Below the pieces are notes generated by a model. It did no database searches, was not told the DNA's origin, and saw nothing but the letters and a program-made list of their open reading frames with translations. Shown here piece after piece: positions 1 to 5,147 of a DNA stretch of 6,352 nt. The DNA is from AC-32 sp035455605 (GTDB taxonomy: Bacteria; Actinomycetota; Thermoleophilia; Gaiellales; Gaiellaceae): positions 1 through 6,352 of the forward strand of contig DATIER010000126.1 in the NCBI GenBank assembly GCA_035455605.1, read 5' to 3'. Position 1 is the first letter of the stretch. Each line of letters starts with the position of its first letter. The translations under genes and the position numbers were made by a program.

Positions 1-22
1 ATCCGGTCGCGCGGTCCCGGCG

Positions 23-28
23 TAGACT
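23..28 (+). promoter_or_regulatory. Possible -10 element (TAGACT) upstream of the DM13 gene
   Basis: TAGACT fits the TAnnnT -10 pattern and resembles the TAGAGT and TAATCT elements before three other genes in the window. The -35 region falls at or beyond the left edge. A start about 7 nt downstream would fall inside the Shine-Dalgarno at 29-35, so both sites can hardly serve the same transcript; this call is weak. Confidence 0.3.
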
Positions 29-35
29 GAGGTGA
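29..35 (+). promoter_or_regulatory. Ribosome binding site deciding the DM13 gene start
   Basis: GAGGTGA closely matches the anti-Shine-Dalgarno complement and sits 5 nt before ATG 41. It contains the alternative GTG (32), which therefore is unlikely to be the start. Confidence 0.6.
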
Positions 36-40
36 CGCTG

Positions 41-517
41 ATGGCTGCCCTCTCGCGCAAGCCCCGGCTGGTCCTCCCGATTCTCGTCGTCGCGGTCCTC
101 GGCGGCCTCGCCGCGGGCATCGCCGTCGCCCGAGGCGGCTCGAGCGTCTCGCACGGCCCGCCCGGCGTGGTCAGCTCGGGCACCTTCCGGACGATCACGT
201 GGAGCACGACCGGCACGGCCACCGTCGTCCGCGACGCGTCCGGGCACCTGAAGCTCAGGCTCGGCAAGGACTTCAACACCAGGCGCGGCCCGGACGTCTG
301 GGTCTACCTCGCCAGGTACGACGGCAGCGTCTGGCGCGGCAGGCGCGTCGAGTGGAAGCTCCTCGGCCGCGTCACGCGGGCGTGGGGCAGCGCGACGTAC
401 GACCTGCCGGCGGATGCCGCCAGGCCCGGCATGTCGATCGCGATCTTCTGCGGCGAGTGCGGCCGCCTCTCGGGCCTCGCCCAGCTCGAGCCCGTGCATC
501 CGGCGACGGCGGCCTGA
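41..517 (+). CDS. Membrane-anchored DM13-domain protein with a CxxC motif
   Basis: The product is 158 aa. Residues about 9-30 form one hydrophobic segment after a short basic N-terminus (SRKPR), so it is a signal anchor or uncleaved signal peptide and the rest is extracytoplasmic. Residues about 47-151 match the DM13 pattern: an N-terminal G-x-F stretch, a GPDVWVYL strand, a G-x-x-x-Y-x-LP turn, and a final strand with Cys followed by G-L-A-x-L. DM13 domains are proposed to be redox or electron-transfer modules. This copy has C137 and C140 as CGEC, a CxxC pair, whereas I recall a single Cys at this place in the family; a Trp-Ser stands where I recall a His. ATG 41 is chosen because GAGGTGA (29-35), a strong Shine-Dalgarno, lies 5 nt upstream. 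The GTG at 32 is part of that site and is rejected. The stop is followed at once by the rhodanese gene, suggesting co-translation. The domain call is good; the precise function is unknown. Confidence 0.82.
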   Translation: MAALSRKPRLVLPILVVAVLGGLAAGIAVARGGSSVSHGPPGVVSSGTFRTITWSTTGTATVVRDASGHLKLRLGKDFNTRRGPDVWVYLARYDGSVWRGRRVEWKLLGRVTRAWGSATYDLPADAARPGMSIAIFCGECGRLSGLAQLEPVHPATAA

Positions 518-1218
518 GCCCTCCGCGCTACCGGTTCGTCGACTGCCGCTGGGAGCTCGGCGTCCCCGGCCGCGGCCGCGAGCTGTACCTGGGGGGCCAC
601 GTCCCGGGCGCGTCGTTCCTCGACGTGGACGAGGATCTCGCGGCACCGCCGGGGCCGCGCGGGCGGCACCCGCTTCCCTCCGCCGAGGACTTCGCTCGGG
701 CCGCATCGCAGGCCGGGATCGGCGACGGTGTGCTGGTCGTCGCCTACGGGAACATGGGCGGCGCCGAGCGGCTCTGGTGGCTGCTGCGCCACTTCGGCCA
801 CGACGACTGCGCCGTGCTCGATCTCGCCGGCTGGCACGGGCCGCTCGCGGCCGGCGAGGAGGAGGTCGAGCCGGCGTCGTTCACGCCCAGGCCGCGCGAG
901 GACGACACGATCGAGGCGGACGAGCTGGCCGCGCGGCTCGGGGAGCTCGTCGTCGCCGACTCGCGCGTGCCCGCGCGCTTCCGCGGCGAGCCGAACCCGA
1001 TCGACCGCGTTCCCGGCCGCGTCCCCGGTGCGCTCAACGCGCCCTGGAACGAGCCGCTGCCCGAGCTGCCGGAGGGCGACCTCGTCGCCTACTGCGGCTC
1101 CGGAGTGACCGCCTGCGTGACGCTGCACCGGCTCGCGCTCGCGGGTCGCGAGGGCAGGCTCTACCCCGGCTCCTGGAGCGAGTGGGAGCAGCTGGGGCTG
1201 CCGGTCGAGACCGGCTAG
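514..1218 (+). CDS. Sulfurtransferase, tandem rhodanese domains (thiosulfate sulfurtransferase type)
   Basis: About 234 aa from position 514. It has two rhodanese domains. The N-terminal one (to about residue 112) has FVDCRWELG, the GGHVPGASFLDVDEDL segment typical of TST/SseA enzymes, and RLWWLLRHFGHDD; its active-site loop lacks Cys (YGNMGG), as expected for the inactive domain. The C-terminal one (about 130-234) has ADSRVPARFRGE and an active loop CGSGVTA with the persulfide-forming Cys at about residue 194, then a YPGSWSEW segment. It should move sulfane sulfur from thiosulfate or a mercaptan donor to a thiol acceptor in the cytoplasm. Homology begins at about 526, but no ATG, GTG or TTG lies there. 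I place the start at CTG 514, which overlaps the TGA of the DM13 gene (CTGA). The next standard start in frame is GTG 457, which would add 19 Pro/Arg-rich residues that look like read-through of the other frame. It is short for the family (about 280 aa). The function is well supported; the start is not. Confidence 0.85.
   Translation: MSPPRYRFVDCRWELGVPGRGRELYLGGHVPGASFLDVDEDLAAPPGPRGRHPLPSAEDFARAASQAGIGDGVLVVAYGNMGGAERLWWLLRHFGHDDCAVLDLAGWHGPLAAGEEEVEPASFTPRPREDDTIEADELAARLGELVVADSRVPARFRGEPNPIDRVPGRVPGALNAPWNEPLPELPEGDLVAYCGSGVTACVTLHRLALAGREGRLYPGSWSEWEQLGLPVETG
1201..1214. terminator. Hairpin at the convergent gene junction, possible weak bidirectional terminator
   Basis: CCGGTC-GA-GACCGG is a perfect inverted repeat (in practice a 5-bp stem with a 4-nt loop). 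It lies just before the overlapping tail-to-tail stop codons at 1215-1218. No T-tract follows on either strand, so intrinsic termination is uncertain; it is the only dyad I see at this junction. Confidence 0.3.
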
Positions 1219-1742
1219 GCGGTCGCGGTCGCGGCCTCGTCGGAGAGCCCGGCGAGGTACGGCTGCCAGCCGTCCGGAACCCTCGGCGTCGCGAGGTGGA
1301 TGAACAGCACCGGCGCCGGCGCGCGCGGCGGCTTGCGGAGCGTCATCTCGACCTCGTGCGGCAGCCGGTTGCCTTTCCGCATGTTGCAGGGCGCGCAGGA
1401 GGTGACGACGTTGTCCCAGACCGACTCGCCGCCGCGCGAGCGCGGGACGACGTGGTCGAGCGTCAGGCGCCCGCTGGTCGTGCCGCAGTACATGCAGCGC
1501 CAGCCGTCGCGGGCGAAGAGCGCGCGGCGCGAGATCTTCCGCTGCAGCGTGCGCGGGACGCGAACGTACTGGACGAGCCGGATCACGTGTGGCCACGGGA
1601 ACGCTCCCGTCGCGGATCTGAGGGGCTGGTCGAGCTCCTCGATCACCTCGGCCTTGCCCTTGAACACGAGCACGTGCGCGCGTCGAACGGTCGTGACGTT
1701 CAGCGGCTCGTAGCTGGCGTTCAGGACCAGAACCTGCTGCAT
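1215..1742 (-). CDS. HNH endonuclease family protein
   Basis: The product is 175 aa, soluble, with no membrane segment. The N-terminal part (1-70) begins QQVLVLNASYEPLNV and includes RAHVLVFKGKAEV, hallmarks of a chromosomal HNH family common in actinobacteria and cyanobacteria. The nuclease core is at 81-128: C83-x-x-C86 and C116-x-x-C119 form a structural zinc site, D96-H97 is the catalytic DH, N111 is the middle Asn, and N120 with K123 completes the HNH signature. All key residues are present, so it should be a metal-dependent nuclease; its cellular target is not known for this family. ATG 1742 is chosen because homology starts there; an earlier in-frame start at 1823 lies inside the DUF4446 gene and adds an Arg-rich shadow. 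It is 19 bp after the DUF4446 stop and last in the operon. No clear Shine-Dalgarno is seen; a -10-like TAGAGT 10 nt upstream suggests an extra, nearly leaderless transcript. The stop overlaps the rhodanese stop. Confidence 0.88.
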   Translation of the reverse strand: MQQVLVLNASYEPLNVTTVRRAHVLVFKGKAEVIEELDQPLRSATGAFPWPHVIRLVQYVRVPRTLQRKISRRALFARDGWRCMYCGTTSGRLTLDHVVPRSRGGESVWDNVVTSCAPCNMRKGNRLPHEVEMTLRKPPRAPAPVLFIHLATPRVPDGWQPYLAGLSDEAATATA

Positions 1743-1752
1743 CGCCCGGGAA

Positions 1753-1758
1753 ACTCTA
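1753..1758 (-). promoter_or_regulatory. Possible -10 element (TAGAGT) for the HNH gene
   Basis: On the minus strand GCTAGAGT lies between the DUF4446 stop and the HNH start, with 10 nt between its last T and the ATG. Transcription would begin 2-4 nt before the ATG, giving a nearly leaderless mRNA, which fits the lack of a Shine-Dalgarno. The same eight bases occur upstream of the first gene of this operon. No convincing -35 was seen. Confidence 0.4.
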
Positions 1759-1761
1759 GCT

Positions 1762-2244
1762 TCAGCGCGCCATCGCGCGCTCCACGGCCTCGGCCTCTTC
1801 GGGCGAGAGCGCGATCGACGCACGGCCGCGGTCGAGCTCCTTCATGTAGATCCGCGCGTAGTCGCGACCCTGGATCGCGGTGACCACCACGCCGGTGCGC
1901 GCGGAGTCGAGCACCGCGAGCGAGGCCGACTGGTGGCCGCCGGTGTCCTCGTAGGCGTCGTAGCGAACGATCGAGGTGTTCGTGACCGAGTTGTCCACGC
2001 GCCGGTCGACGCGCACGAGGCCGGCCGCGATCTCGTCGACCGCCCGGTGCAGGTCGTCGATCCGGCCCTGCAGCGAGACGGCGAAGTCGACGAGGTCGGT
2101 CTTGCCGTCTCCGAGCAGGACCGCCTGTCCCTCGCGGACGCGCCGCAGCTGCCGCACCATCCAGGCCACCGCGAGCAGCGCGAGCACGGCCACGACCGCG
2201 GCCGCGATCGCGATCCAGGCGGCGGTCGCGCTCGAGAAGCTCAC
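1762..2244 (-). CDS. DUF4446 family membrane-anchored protein
   Basis: The product is 160 aa. Residues about 9-30 form one transmembrane helix, followed by a basic stretch (RQLRRVREG). Residues about 50-85 are a heptad-like helical region (FAVSLQGRIDDLHRAVDEI). The conserved core is at 91-160: SIVRYDAYEDTGGHQSASLAVLD, then TGVVVTAIQGRDYARIYMKEL, and a C-terminal LSPEEAEAVERAM helix. This order is diagnostic for DUF4446, a family found in actinobacteria and Firmicutes with no assigned biochemical role. The basic residues after the helix suggest the core is cytoplasmic. The start is GTG 2244, only 3 bases after the stop of the upstream 388-aa gene, with a weak GGGA about 8 nt upstream; this indicates translational coupling and one operon. 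Length is normal for the family. No catalytic motif is apparent, and I assign no function. Confidence 0.87.
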   Translation of the reverse strand: MSFSSATAAWIAIAAAVVAVLALLAVAWMVRQLRRVREGQAVLLGDGKTDLVDFAVSLQGRIDDLHRAVDEIAAGLVRVDRRVDNSVTNTSIVRYDAYEDTGGHQSASLAVLDSARTGVVVTAIQGRDYARIYMKELDRGRASIALSPEEAEAVERAMAR

Positions 2245-2247
2245 CGA

Positions 2248-3414
2248 CTATCCCGTCGAGAAGATGACCGGATAGTCCGCCGAGTTGTTGCTCGTGTTCG
2301 TCTCCCCCTGGACGGGCTGGACCTCGACCTTCACCGTCGCGGGAGCCGCGAACGTGATCGCGGAGAAGTCACCGCCGACCGTCACCGGCTTCGTCTCGCC
2401 CGGGCTGATGAAGTCGATCCTCGCGCGCTTCGTGATTGTCCCGCCCTGCGACTGAACGATCCTCAGCGTCACCGGGATGCTCGACTCCTGCGAATCGCCG
2501 GAGTTCTTGACCATCACCTGGAACGTCATGTTCGTCGAGGGAACGACCTTCGTCTGCGTCGAGGTGCTGAGCTCGGTTCCCGCCGGCAGCACCTTCACCG
2601 ACTCGATGTTCGTGCCGCGCAGGCCGCCGGTGCTCGGCGAGGTCTTCGTCGCGCCGCGGATGCGGCTGAGCACGGTCACCATCGCGGTCGGCGTGACCAG
2701 GTCCGCGCTCTGCAGGAAGTTCGAGTCGGGGACGAGCGGGCCGCCGCTCGCGTTCGTGCCCGTCACGCCCTGCCGGTTCAGCTGCTCGGCGGACGGCGCC
2801 TTGAACGAGTCCTGGTAGACGACGTCGCTCGCGAGCAGCCGCTGCATCTGCGCGGAGAGCAGCGCGCCGGCGCGGGTCGTGTCCTTGGACTGGGCGGTCG
2901 CGGCGAGCGCGCTCGCGAGGCCGTTGAGACCGCTGACGCGGTACTCGAGCGCCTGGATCAGCGCGTTGTGCTCGTCGCGGAGGGTCCCCGGCGGCGTGAT
3001 CTGCCTCGCCCGCTGGACGTCGAGCTGCTCCTGGCGCGCGAGGCCGGAGATCTTCTGCTCGAGCTGCGCCTCCTTCTGCCCCTGCGCGAGCAGCACCTGG
3101 TTGAGCTGCTTGCCGATCTGCTGCGACGAGCCCGCCACCTCCGAGACCTTGCTCATGTAGTTCTTGTACGTCTTCTCCTTGCTGCTGGCCTCGCAGCTCT
3201 GGATCCAGAAGACGAGCAGCACGACGACCAGGATCGCGAACGCGATCAAGCCGACCAGCCGGAGCAGGGGCGTCAGGTTGGTCGGCGCGCGCGGAGGTCG
3301 CTGCGGGCCGCGCGGGCCGCGGCGGGGGATCAGCCCCTCCGTCCGCGAGCTCTCCTGCGTCGGCGGCTCGTCCTCGAAGAAGTCGAAGTCGATGTCGGTG
3401 TCGTGCTCGGTCAT
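2248..3414 (-). CDS. Single-pass membrane protein with acidic tail, coiled coil and CARDB/Ig-like external domain
   Basis: The product is 388 aa. Residues 1-28 are a very acidic tail (DTDIDFDFFEDEPP) with T2 and T6 each in a T-x-x-D context. Residues 30-45 are a basic Pro/Arg linker and about 49-71 a transmembrane helix. The positive charge before the helix predicts a cytoplasmic N-terminus and external C-terminus; C74 follows the helix. Residues about 78-200 are helical and Gln-rich, probably a coiled coil. Residues about 275-388 look like a CARDB-type beta-sandwich: FQVMVKNSGDSQES, a later ISPGE turn, and VKVEVQPVQGETNTSNNSADY, the usual E-x-N-x-x-NN ending. Such domains usually bind proteins or glycans. 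I recognise no named family. ATG 3414 is preferred over GTG 3450, which adds 12 unconvincing residues; neither has a good Shine-Dalgarno. It is the first gene of the minus-strand operon and is divergent from the kinase. The function is unknown; a cell-envelope scaffold or sensor role is inferred. Confidence 0.82.
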   Translation of the reverse strand: MTEHDTDIDFDFFEDEPPTQESSRTEGLIPRRGPRGPQRPPRAPTNLTPLLRLVGLIAFAILVVVLLVFWIQSCEASSKEKTYKNYMSKVSEVAGSSQQIGKQLNQVLLAQGQKEAQLEQKISGLARQEQLDVQRARQITPPGTLRDEHNALIQALEYRVSGLNGLASALAATAQSKDTTRAGALLSAQMQRLLASDVVYQDSFKAPSAEQLNRQGVTGTNASGGPLVPDSNFLQSADLVTPTAMVTVLSRIRGATKTSPSTGGLRGTNIESVKVLPAGTELSTSTQTKVVPSTNMTFQVMVKNSGDSQESSIPVTLRIVQSQGGTITKRARIDFISPGETKPVTVGGDFSAITFAAPATVKVEVQPVQGETNTSNNSADYPVIFSTG

Positions 3415-3511
3415 GGGGCGCCCGGCGTTTGCAGGAAAAAGCTGGCCCACTCTAGCGAGTTCGTCGGTCGGGGCAGGAGGACTCTCAGCGAGAGCGCCAA
3501 ACGAAGGCCTC
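3415..3511. promoter_or_regulatory. Divergent intergenic region between the membrane-protein operon and the kinase gene
   Basis: These 97 bp separate two genes transcribed away from each other and must hold both promoters unless the kinase starts further left. It contains the minus-strand TAGAGT (3449-3454), the short dyad ACTC-TAGC-GAGT (3449-3460), an A-run (3436-3440), a perfect AGGAGG on the plus strand (3475-3480) and the dyad CTCTC-AGC-GAGAG (3482-3494). No convincing plus-strand -10 element for the kinase was found. Confidence 0.5.
3449..3454 (-). promoter_or_regulatory. Possible -10 element (TAGAGT) for the minus-strand operon
   Basis: On the minus strand GCTAGAGT lies 34 nt before ATG 3414, predicting a leader of roughly 25-28 nt. 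It is identical to the element before the HNH gene. It lies in the 97-bp divergent region shared with the kinase gene. No clear -35 hexamer is visible. Confidence 0.4.
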
Positions 3512-5116
3512 GTGTCGGAGGCGGCCCTTGCGCTTTCCTCGAGTGCGCTCGTGGCCGAGCGTTACCGGCCCCTGCGCCCGCTCGGCAGCGGCGGCTCGGG
3601 CTCCGTCTGGCTGGCGCGCGACGAGCGGAACGGGCTCGACGTCGCACTGAAGATCGTCCCTCGCGAGGGCAAGGCGGCGACGCGGGCCGAGCGCGAGGCG
3701 CTCGCGGCGGCGCGGCTCCGGCACGAGCGCTGCCTGCGCGCCTACGGCCTCGAGCGCGACCCGCGGAACGTCTACATCGCCTACGAGTACGTGCCTGGAA
3801 AGACGATGCGGGAGGCGCTGCGCGGCGGCGAGCTGACGGACGCCGACGCGGTCGAGACGGCGGCGCAGGTGCTCGAGGGCCTTGCACACGCGCACGCGCG
3901 CGGGATCGTGCACCGCGACGTCAAGCCGTCGAACGTGCTGCTCGCGGAAGGCGACGGGATCTCGGCCCGCGTGCTCGACTTCGGGCTGGCGCAGCTCGCG
4001 GAGGAGGAGTCGCTCACGGCGACCGGCGACGTGCCCGGGACGCTCGCGTACGTCCCGCCCGAGCGGCTCGTGCACGGCGAGTCGGGCGGACCGCCGGCCG
4101 ACATCTGGGCCGTCGGCGCGATGCTCTGGGAGTCGCTCGCCGGCTGGCATCCCTTCTGGAACGGCTCGCTGCTCGAGACGGCGAAGCGGATCGAGACCGG
4201 AGCCGCGGCCCTGGCCTCCGTGCGGCCGGACCTGCCGAAGCCGCTCTGCGCGCTGGTCGACCGGATGCTCGCGCTCGACCCGGCCGCGCGTCCGTCGGCG
4301 GCGCTGCTCGCGCACGAGCTGCGCGACGCCTTCGCCGAGCGCGTCCGCCGGCGTGGCACGCGCACGACGATCCCGGCCGTCCGGGTCCCGGTGCAGTTCG
4401 GGGCGCCGGCCGCGGCCGCGCTGTTCGCCGGGTGGACGGCGGCCGCGCTGCCGTTCTTCCCGGGGCTCCTCGTGCCGCTGCTCGCGCTGATCGCAGCCGC
4501 GCTGACGCTCGCGCGCCCGCGCCTGGGGCTCGCGTTCGCGCTCGCCGTGCCGGTGCTCCCGCTCGGCAACCTCTCGTCCGGGCTGGCCTACGCGTACGCC
4601 GGCATCGCCTGCATCTGGCTCGCGCTCTCGTGGCGCGCGCCGCGCCAGGGGCTCTTCCTCGTGCTCGGGCCGCTGCTCGCGCCGCTGCTCGCGCTCGGCC
4701 TGCTCCCGCTTGCGAGCCAGGGCATCCGCAACCCGGCCCGGCGCGCCGCCCAGGTCTCGCTGGCGGTGCTGCTCACCGCGATCGTGGCCGGCCTCCGCCA
4801 CGCCTCGCTGCCGTTCACGGGCGCAACCCCGCCGCAGGGCATCGGCGTCACCGGCTCCGACGACCCGTTCGCCGTCGTCTTCGCGCTCCTGCACGCGCTC
4901 TCGAGCCGACCCGCGATCCTGCTCGAGGCCGTCGTGCTCGCGGCCGCCGCCGTCGCGATCCCGCACGTGCGCGAGCGCGGGCCCTGGTGGATCGCGGGCT
5001 TCGGCGCGGCGCTGATGGCCGCGACGCTGCTGCCGGCGCCCACGGTTGCCGCGGCGCCGCTCGTCGTCTCGAGCTGGGTCACCTGCACGGTGCTGGCGCT
5101 CAGAGGCCGAAGCTAA
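3512..5116 (+). CDS. Ser/Thr protein kinase (Hanks type) with polytopic C-terminal membrane domain
   Basis: The product is 534 aa from GTG 3512. The kinase domain spans about 18-277 with all key residues: Gly-rich loop GSGGSGSV (25-32), VALK with K47, HRDVKPSN with D136, K138 and N141, DFG at 156-158, activation-loop T169 and T171, GTLAYVPPE with E184, DIWAVG with D197, and a late D-x-x-x-RPS segment. It should be an active ATP-dependent Ser/Thr kinase. After a basic linker (RTRTT), residues about 293-534 form some 8-10 hydrophobic segments with short loops and no PASTA, WD40 or other external sensor, so the kinase faces the cytoplasm from a multi-pass anchor. GTG 3512 is chosen because GAAGG lies 4 nt upstream and the Tyr of the kinase N-lobe comes soon after; GTG 3551 is an alternative with no ribosome site. 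It lies 31 bp before fhaA, whose FHA domain could read its products. It is not the PASTA kinase PknB; no symbol is assigned. Confidence 0.9.
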   Translation: MSEAALALSSSALVAERYRPLRPLGSGGSGSVWLARDERNGLDVALKIVPREGKAATRAEREALAAARLRHERCLRAYGLERDPRNVYIAYEYVPGKTMREALRGGELTDADAVETAAQVLEGLAHAHARGIVHRDVKPSNVLLAEGDGISARVLDFGLAQLAEEESLTATGDVPGTLAYVPPERLVHGESGGPPADIWAVGAMLWESLAGWHPFWNGSLLETAKRIETGAAALASVRPDLPKPLCALVDRMLALDPAARPSAALLAHELRDAFAERVRRRGTRTTIPAVRVPVQFGAPAAAALFAGWTAAALPFFPGLLVPLLALIAAALTLARPRLGLAFALAVPVLPLGNLSSGLAYAYAGIACIWLALSWRAPRQGLFLVLGPLLAPLLALGLLPLASQGIRNPARRAAQVSLAVLLTAIVAGLRHASLPFTGATPPQGIGVTGSDDPFAVVFALLHALSSRPAILLEAVVLAAAAVAIPHVRERGPWWIAGFGAALMAATLLPAPTVAAAPLVVSSWVTCTVLALRGRS

Positions 5117-5119
5117 TCT
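5114..5119 (+). promoter_or_regulatory. Possible -10 element (TAATCT) for fhaA, overlapping the kinase stop codon
   Basis: GCTAATCT has the same GCTAnnnT shape as the elements before the minus-strand genes. Its TAA is the kinase stop. The predicted start of transcription near 5126 leaves a leader of about 20 nt before ATG 5148. The -35 position (about 5091-5096) has no good match, so fhaA may instead or also be read from the kinase promoter. Confidence 0.35.
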
Positions 5120-5123
5120 TCGA

Positions 5124-5143
5124 CCCCCGGGGGCATAACCCGG
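5124..5143 (+). promoter_or_regulatory. GC palindrome and alternative hairpin in the fhaA leader
   Basis: CCCCCGGGGG (5124-5133) is a perfect palindrome, and CCGGG (5127-5131) can instead pair with CCCGG (5139-5143) around a 7-nt loop. The latter ends 4 nt before ATG 5148 and occupies the place where a ribosome site would be; no good Shine-Dalgarno is visible. No T-tract follows, so it does not look like a terminator for the kinase gene. Confidence 0.3.
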
Positions 5144-5147
5144 CTGG

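Noticed and set aside
199..513. Rhodanese start at ATG 199, giving a longer protein
   Set aside because: The added 105 residues are an Arg/Pro-rich out-of-frame reading of the DM13 gene and share nothing with sulfurtransferases.
304..1596. A 430-codon minus-strand open frame opposite the DM13 and rhodanese genes
   Set aside because: It is Arg/Ala-rich without motifs, and it also overlaps the HNH gene on the same strand in another frame, where the HNH frame is clearly the real one.
1215..1742. HNH gene as a homing endonuclease or part of a mobile element
   Set aside because: There are no flanking repeats, intron or intein signs, or integrase. The N-terminal sequence matches a stable chromosomal HNH family and the gene sits in a tight operon.
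1743..1823. Longer HNH protein starting at 1823 on the minus strand
   Set aside because: It adds 27 Arg-rich residues inside the DUF4446 gene, while family homology starts at ATG 1742.
414..1883. A 489-codon plus-strand frame through the rhodanese and HNH region
   Set aside because: It is a Pro/Arg-rich shadow translation with no domain; the rhodanese and HNH frames explain the same DNA.
3164..3511. Kinase start upstream at 3164
   Set aside because: The extension would read antisense through the N-terminal coding part of the 388-aa membrane protein and has no domain; GTG 3512 has a ribosome site and lies just before the kinase N-lobe.
3512..5116. Naming the kinase pknA or pknB because it lies beside fhaA
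   Set aside because: It has no PASTA domains and ends in a polytopic membrane region, and the usual order places pknA and pknB after the penicillin-binding protein gene, downstream of fhaB.
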